Shown one piece after another: positions 43,606 to 47,533 of a DNA stretch of 47,533 nt. Position numbers and translations under genes: made by a program. The notes beneath the pieces are model-generated. The model was given only the letters and a program-made list of their open reading frames with translations, made no database searches and had not been told where the DNA came from. Positions within the stretch are counted from its first letter, which is position 1. Every line of letters begins with the position of its first letter. Origin of the DNA: an uncultured Clostridia bacterium. Lineage in GTDB: Bacteria > Bacillota > Clostridia > Lachnospirales > Lachnospiraceae. Location of the stretch: contig CAMEEX010000005.1 of assembly GCA_945915235.1 (NCBI GenBank), positions 1 through 47,533 of the forward strand. Direction: 5' to 3'.

Positions 43606-44049
43606 CTAATACATAAATCCCGCTGCCTGCTCACCTATCTTGGAGTAAAATTCGTCCACAAGCGCAAGGTATTTTTCATTGTTTTCGCGAAGTTTAATCT
43701 CACCCTTTTTCTCCATGGCGACAAGCCAGTCCGGGAAACCGCCGTTTCTGCACTCCCCGTGTGCCCAAGGTCCGATGCGGAGCCACACTTTCATGCCGGC
43801 CTTTCCACAGCAGGCAAGGAAATCCCGCAGGCTTCTGTTCCCCTCAAAATTCCACTCGCCCTGCGCCTCCTCATGGTGTATCCAAAAAACATAGGTCGCG
43901 ACAATCTCGACTCCGCCGCACTTCATATTAAGAAGCGCCGACTCCCACTCCTCCTTCGGGTATCTCGAAAAATGGAACTCACCCATTACAGGAAGAATCG
44001 GAGCACCATCATAAGTTAGATAATCTTTATTATAACCATATAAATTCAT
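43606..44049 (-). pseudogene. GH35 beta-galactosidase, N-terminal part ending at an in-frame TAG
   Basis: A 147-residue start of a GH35 enzyme: APILPVMGEFHFSRYPKEEW, then EIVATYVFWIHHEEAQGEWNF and WLRIGPWAHGECRNGGFPDW, all family signatures of the barrel's first half. It begins with a good AAGGAGAAG site and stops at TAG after GFMY, a few residues before the catalytic Glu. TAG could derive from CAG or AAG by one change. 61 bp separate it from the DUF5107 gene. The truncated product should be inactive. Confidence 0.85.
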
Positions 44050-44110
44050 ACGCTTCTCCTTATCCGGAATAATCTACTCCGCAGTTTTGAACAGTTGTCT
44101 ACAATTCCTG

Positions 44111-47100
44111 CTATTTTCCCCCATGCACCCTTATTCCCTGGTGTGCGTTATCCATAGCGAGAAGCCGGTCTGCACATTTATTATACTCGTCCGTCATTCC
44201 AAGCCCCTTGTACCCGAGGCTCATCATAAACAGACAGTGCTTTCTGTTTCTCTCGCTCAGATTTTCCTCAAAAATCAAAAGGTCAGGGAGTGATACCGCA
44301 AAATAATCTGTTTTCACATTGTCATCGATATGTTTTTTGCCGTAATCGATGAGCTTGTTAAATCTTATGTCAGCCTGCTCCTTGTCACCGAGTTTTTCAT
44401 AAGCAAGTCCCTGATAGTAAATCATCTCAGGCGGCTGGTCGTTGTAGTACATCATTCCGACAGGCTCACTAAGCCCCTTTCCTGCTCTTTCAAGGCACTC
44501 CTTTGCATACTCCTTTTCACCAAGTTTATCACAGACAAGTCCGAGAAGATAGTACAGATTGTTCTCCTGCGCGCTCTCAAGCTTGCCTTCACCGAGGTTG
44601 TGCGGATAGTCAGCTATAGCCTGAGTAAGAAGTTTCTTTGCCTCCTCATATTTTTCTCCGGCAAACGCCTTCTTTGCAAGCTGGTAAAGTGCCGTGAGGT
44701 ACTGTGCGGCAACCTTGCCCTCGCCGCCCTCCCACTGGTGGAAATGACGTTTATTTATAAGCTCAAGCGCCTCCTCATTTTTTCCGAGCGTATTAAGAAC
44801 CGTCACATACTCAAGGTACATATCGTCCCTGTCGCAGACAAGCTCCATGTGCTTCTCCATATCCGCAAGACGCTCCTCAATGGAAAAATTCATTCTGCGC
44901 CTTAACTGGTCGAGCTCCATGTACACTCTCGAGTCAGTCTCATCGAGCTCAAATGCCCGCACAAGCTCAGCGTAGGCTTTCTGTGGCTCATTATATACAT
45001 TGTAGTACGCGAGCGTGAGATTTCTGTGCACCGTAGGGAAATCAGGGCACTTATCGCGGGCTGCCTCATAGTCTGCGACCGCCTCATCATAGACTCTCTT
45101 GTCGTACAAAAGACAGCCCAGATAGAAGCGCGCCATTCCAAGCCCGAACTTTCCGGCAAGCGCGGATAAAACTATATAGTCCTCCATTCTGTGCGGGAAA
45201 CAGCCGTCCGCAACGGCATTTTCGGCGAGATGCGAATATTTTTCTGCCCTACTGCAAAAATCTGCCTGATTTTCTTTTCCGGCGCTTGTTTTTCCCTCAT
45301 TGTCCAGCATCATATATCCATAGGCGATGTAATAATACACAAGCGGATAAATATTTTTCTCATCTGTGCCCTTATTTTTCCGCGCCTCGACCCACGCAAG
45401 CGCAAAGTCAATTCCCTGCTTATAAAGACCTGCCTCGTACTTGTCATTTACGAGCTCTATGAGCGTATTGTGATTAATCTTCTCCGGCTGCCTGTCGTAG
45501 AGATGGTCTATGCCGATGCTCTCCGCGCGCAGTGCGTCTGCCTGCTCATCTTTTCCCAAAAGTCTTAAAATATCCTCCTTGAGCGCCCTCGCCTTCATGC
45601 AGTGATACTGTCTGAAAATCGACTCGTCGATGTGCTCAAGCGCTGTACGGTAGTCGCCCCTCTTGACATCTATGCAGGCAAGCTCATAAAAGCCCGGTGC
45701 CTGAAAGTTTCCGCCCCATATCGACTTGTAAAAGGCATCGTAAGCCGCATCAATTTTACCCTGATATTTAAGCGCAAGTCCGAGATTGTAGTACGGCTCA
45801 AGATCGTAAGGGTTAGGATTGGAGCGGATTGACTTGTCTACTGCCCTCTGGAAATACTTCTGCGCCCCAGCAAAATCACATTTTCTGAGCAGGCACAAGC
45901 CGTATGCATTGTTAAGCCTTATATCCGAAGGGTCACGCCTCAAGCCCTCGAGGTAATAGTCTTCCGCGTGATATGTCGCATGGCGGTACTGCTCGATATG
46001 TCTTCCGTACAGGAACAAATCCTCCGTCGTCCCACAGTCCTTCGGAAGCGGTGCAGCCTTCGCAGGCTCTGGAATAGGAGTCTCCTGCTTCTTTGTGAAG
46101 GTGTAGGACACAAGCTCCCTGCCGTCGGCGGAATTTACGCTGACCTTGGTTTCGAATATTTCCTCTTTATTCCCGGAATTATTTTTTGCACAAGCACCTG
46201 CCTTTTCAAGCAACTCTTCAAAAGATATATGCGCCTCGTATGTGTGTGCCGGGGACATGTCAACGTGCTCCTCAAAAAGAGTCTTTCCGTCCTTTTCCAC
46301 CTTCACAACCGCGCCAGTCTGCTGTGCTGTCGTGTAGGCAAAAATATTTAGCTTCTTCTCCGCTTCATCGTAAGTGGTATTCACAGCCGCATCTATTGTA
46401 GCATTTTTGATATATCCGATATTCTTGTAAGGCATGAAATACTGCTTGAAGTTCTTCGTCTCCTGCGGCAGCATCCAGGTAAAATCAGGCTGATTGTCCG
46501 TATAGCAGCCCGTCATAAGCTCGATGTACGGACCGTCCTCGTCGGTCAGCGCCCTGTCCCAAGCCTTTCCAAAATCTCCGCAGCCCCATGTCCACTGCTT
46601 CTTTCCCGGTGCAATGTGATGGTCAGCGACATGCAGAAGTCCGGCATGCTTTCCGTAATCGTACTCGCCTATGAAATTATAGTCCGACCTGTACGCCATA
46701 TAGGAGGTCGGCACGGGAATGTTTTTGTACTGCGCTATGTTTACATGGTCGTATTTATGCTTGTAATAGGTTCCCTCGGCGTAAGGAAAGCTTATGACGT
46801 CCCTCTTTCCGTGGTCATACACCGCGTTCACGTCCTCAGGAAAAACAGAAATCGTGTCATCATTTACCGCAACGGCAGGATTTGCCCACCAGAGGAAGGT
46901 CTGCGGCACGTTCGTCCTGTTATAGAGCTTGGCTGACAGTTCAATGTACGCCTTGTCAGGGTACAGTGTCACGCCGAGCACGCCCTCCGTCCTGAACATG
47001 TTCTCAATCTCGCCCATCCACACCGTGGCACTTCCGTCCTCGTTCTCCTTGTAGGAATACTCAACCGCGTCAAAGGTGCTCGGTCTGTGGTGCTGCGGCC

Positions 47101-47455
47101 AGTTGAACTCAATTCCTCCAGAAATCCACGGTCCCGCAAGCCCCACAAGAGCCGGCTTGATCACATGGTTGTAATATATAAAATCATATCCGTTGGTCTT
47201 ATCATACGCCCTCTGTATCCTTCCGCCAAGCTCAGGCAGCATCATAACCTTGATGTAATCATTCTCAAGATACAGCGCCGTGTACTCCTTGTCGGTTTTC
47301 TCGTCGCTTATCTTCTCAATCACCGTGTGCGGATAAATTCTTCCCGAGCTTCCCTGATACACCCTCTTCTCAAGGAACATCGGATTTTTGTCGGGCTTGC
47401 CCGCCTCGTAGGTCGGGATAACGACCTTCTCCTCCCAGACATGTACTCTGTTCAT
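44111..47455 (-). CDS. DUF5107 and TPR-repeat protein of a glycan-use locus
   Basis: A 1,114-residue cytosolic protein. Residues about 1-330 are DUF5107 (ALYLENDYIKVMMLPELGGR, WPQHHRPSTFD, GCGDFGKAWDRALTD), a galactose-mutarotase-like beta-sandwich. From about 500 are many tetratricopeptide repeats (YFQRAVDKSIRSNPN; YNLGLALKYQGKIDAAYDAF). Such proteins accompany glycoside hydrolases in gut Firmicutes and are thought to bind or process sugars; activity is not established. GGAGG is seven bases from ATG. It heads the operon with GH35 and GH31. An inverted repeat GGTAGT-N9-ACTACC lies 24 bp upstream. Confidence 0.88.
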   Translation of the reverse strand: MNRVHVWEEKVVIPTYEAGKPDKNPMFLEKRVYQGSSGRIYPHTVIEKISDEKTDKEYTALYLENDYIKVMMLPELGGRIQRAYDKTNGYDFIYYNHVIKPALVGLAGPWISGGIEFNWPQHHRPSTFDAVEYSYKENEDGSATVWMGEIENMFRTEGVLGVTLYPDKAYIELSAKLYNRTNVPQTFLWWANPAVAVNDDTISVFPEDVNAVYDHGKRDVISFPYAEGTYYKHKYDHVNIAQYKNIPVPTSYMAYRSDYNFIGEYDYGKHAGLLHVADHHIAPGKKQWTWGCGDFGKAWDRALTDEDGPYIELMTGCYTDNQPDFTWMLPQETKNFKQYFMPYKNIGYIKNATIDAAVNTTYDEAEKKLNIFAYTTAQQTGAVVKVEKDGKTLFEEHVDMSPAHTYEAHISFEELLEKAGACAKNNSGNKEEIFETKVSVNSADGRELVSYTFTKKQETPIPEPAKAAPLPKDCGTTEDLFLYGRHIEQYRHATYHAEDYYLEGLRRDPSDIRLNNAYGLCLLRKCDFAGAQKYFQRAVDKSIRSNPNPYDLEPYYNLGLALKYQGKIDAAYDAFYKSIWGGNFQAPGFYELACIDVKRGDYRTALEHIDESIFRQYHCMKARALKEDILRLLGKDEQADALRAESIGIDHLYDRQPEKINHNTLIELVNDKYEAGLYKQGIDFALAWVEARKNKGTDEKNIYPLVYYYIAYGYMMLDNEGKTSAGKENQADFCSRAEKYSHLAENAVADGCFPHRMEDYIVLSALAGKFGLGMARFYLGCLLYDKRVYDEAVADYEAARDKCPDFPTVHRNLTLAYYNVYNEPQKAYAELVRAFELDETDSRVYMELDQLRRRMNFSIEERLADMEKHMELVCDRDDMYLEYVTVLNTLGKNEEALELINKRHFHQWEGGEGKVAAQYLTALYQLAKKAFAGEKYEEAKKLLTQAIADYPHNLGEGKLESAQENNLYYLLGLVCDKLGEKEYAKECLERAGKGLSEPVGMMYYNDQPPEMIYYQGLAYEKLGDKEQADIRFNKLIDYGKKHIDDNVKTDYFAVSLPDLLIFEENLSERNRKHCLFMMSLGYKGLGMTDEYNKCADRLLAMDNAHQGIRVHGGK

Positions 47456-47478
47456 ATGTAAACCTCCGTATGCAGATT

Positions 47479-47499
47479 GGTAGTGTCAAGTTTACTACC
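47479..47499 (-). promoter_or_regulatory. Inverted repeat upstream of the glycan locus, candidate operator
   Basis: GGTAGT (47479-47484) and ACTACC (47494-47499) flank nine bases containing GTCAAG. It lies 24 bp before the DUF5107 start and could bind a sugar-responsive regulator. The promoter itself is probably cut off by or close to the window end. Confidence 0.35.
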
Positions 47500-47533
47500 C
47501 TATTTTTCTTTCTAAACCTTTATTTCTAGGGAG

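Noticed and set aside
17805-43608. Genome-wide reassignment of TAG to an amino acid, suggested by two internal TAG codons
   Set aside because: TAG is an ordinary stop for many genes here: potB (with potC starting immediately), potD, the XRE-cupin regulator, the 76-residue protein, both the 6849 and 30917 ABC genes, the TOPRIM gene and the nitroreductase, several with terminators directly after it.

Overview
The window looks like chromosome from a low-to-moderate GC Gram-positive of the Clostridia, most likely a Lachnospiraceae-type gut commensal. The reasons are Gram-positive lipoprotein signals, strong GGAGG ribosome sites, HrcA/CIRCE heat-shock control, a DUF4250 small protein, a DUF4867 protein, and GH31/GH35/DUF5107 sugar genes. 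Genus is not determined. Almost every gene is on the minus strand; only a DUF4250 gene and a zinc-ribbon membrane protein are clearly on the plus strand.

Region 1 (1-14 kb) is a mosaic. It opens with a strongly folded RNA element (19-170) upstream of a DUF4250 gene, then an AlbA_2-type regulator. clpB follows, with a CIRCE operator embedded in its promoter. Next come an AAA/DUF4143 ATPase preceded by five repeats with an exact 33-bp period, and an XRE-TPR regulator coupled to an ABC exporter. Two nearly identical hsp20 genes (each with its own CIRCE promoter) flank a two-gene module: an ABC-type (AAA15/OLD-like) ATPase translationally coupled to a small TOPRIM-like protein. The architecture matches known anti-phage ATPase+TOPRIM pairs. 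Four genes in this stretch end in near-identical stem-loop terminators.

Region 2 (14-22 kb) holds one very large surface lipoprotein gene that has decayed into three pieces by an in-frame TAG and a frameshift. It had Glu/Thr/Lys repeats, seven InlB-B-type repeats, MucBP-like segments and GLUG-like repeats. Upstream is a LytTR-PAS regulator co-oriented with a small HMA metal-binding protein; direct repeats in front of the lipoprotein gene are candidate LytTR sites.

Region 3 (22-36 kb) is mostly housekeeping: an XRE-cupin regulator with potABCD (spermidine/putrescine uptake) and a clear palindromic operator; trpS with DUF4867 and a small protein; yitT; a heterodimeric ABC exporter; ilvE.

Region 4 (36-47.5 kb) holds ybaK with an aromatic-acid-exporter-like gene, a MntA-HepT toxin-antitoxin pair coupled to a C39-like papain-fold protein, a nitroreductase, and a glycan locus. 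The glycan locus runs DUF5107-TPR, then a GH35 beta-galactosidase interrupted by a TAG codon, then a GH31 alpha-glycosidase. This is a combination suited to galactosyl-xylosyl side chains.

No tRNA, rRNA, CRISPR array, transposase or phage gene was seen. The strongest leads are the ATPase/TOPRIM module between duplicated hsp20 genes, the folded RNA with twin AUGGAR loops, the 33-bp array, the MntA-HepT-C39 operon, and a hairpin-plus-ribosome-site leader repeated in front of four unrelated genes.
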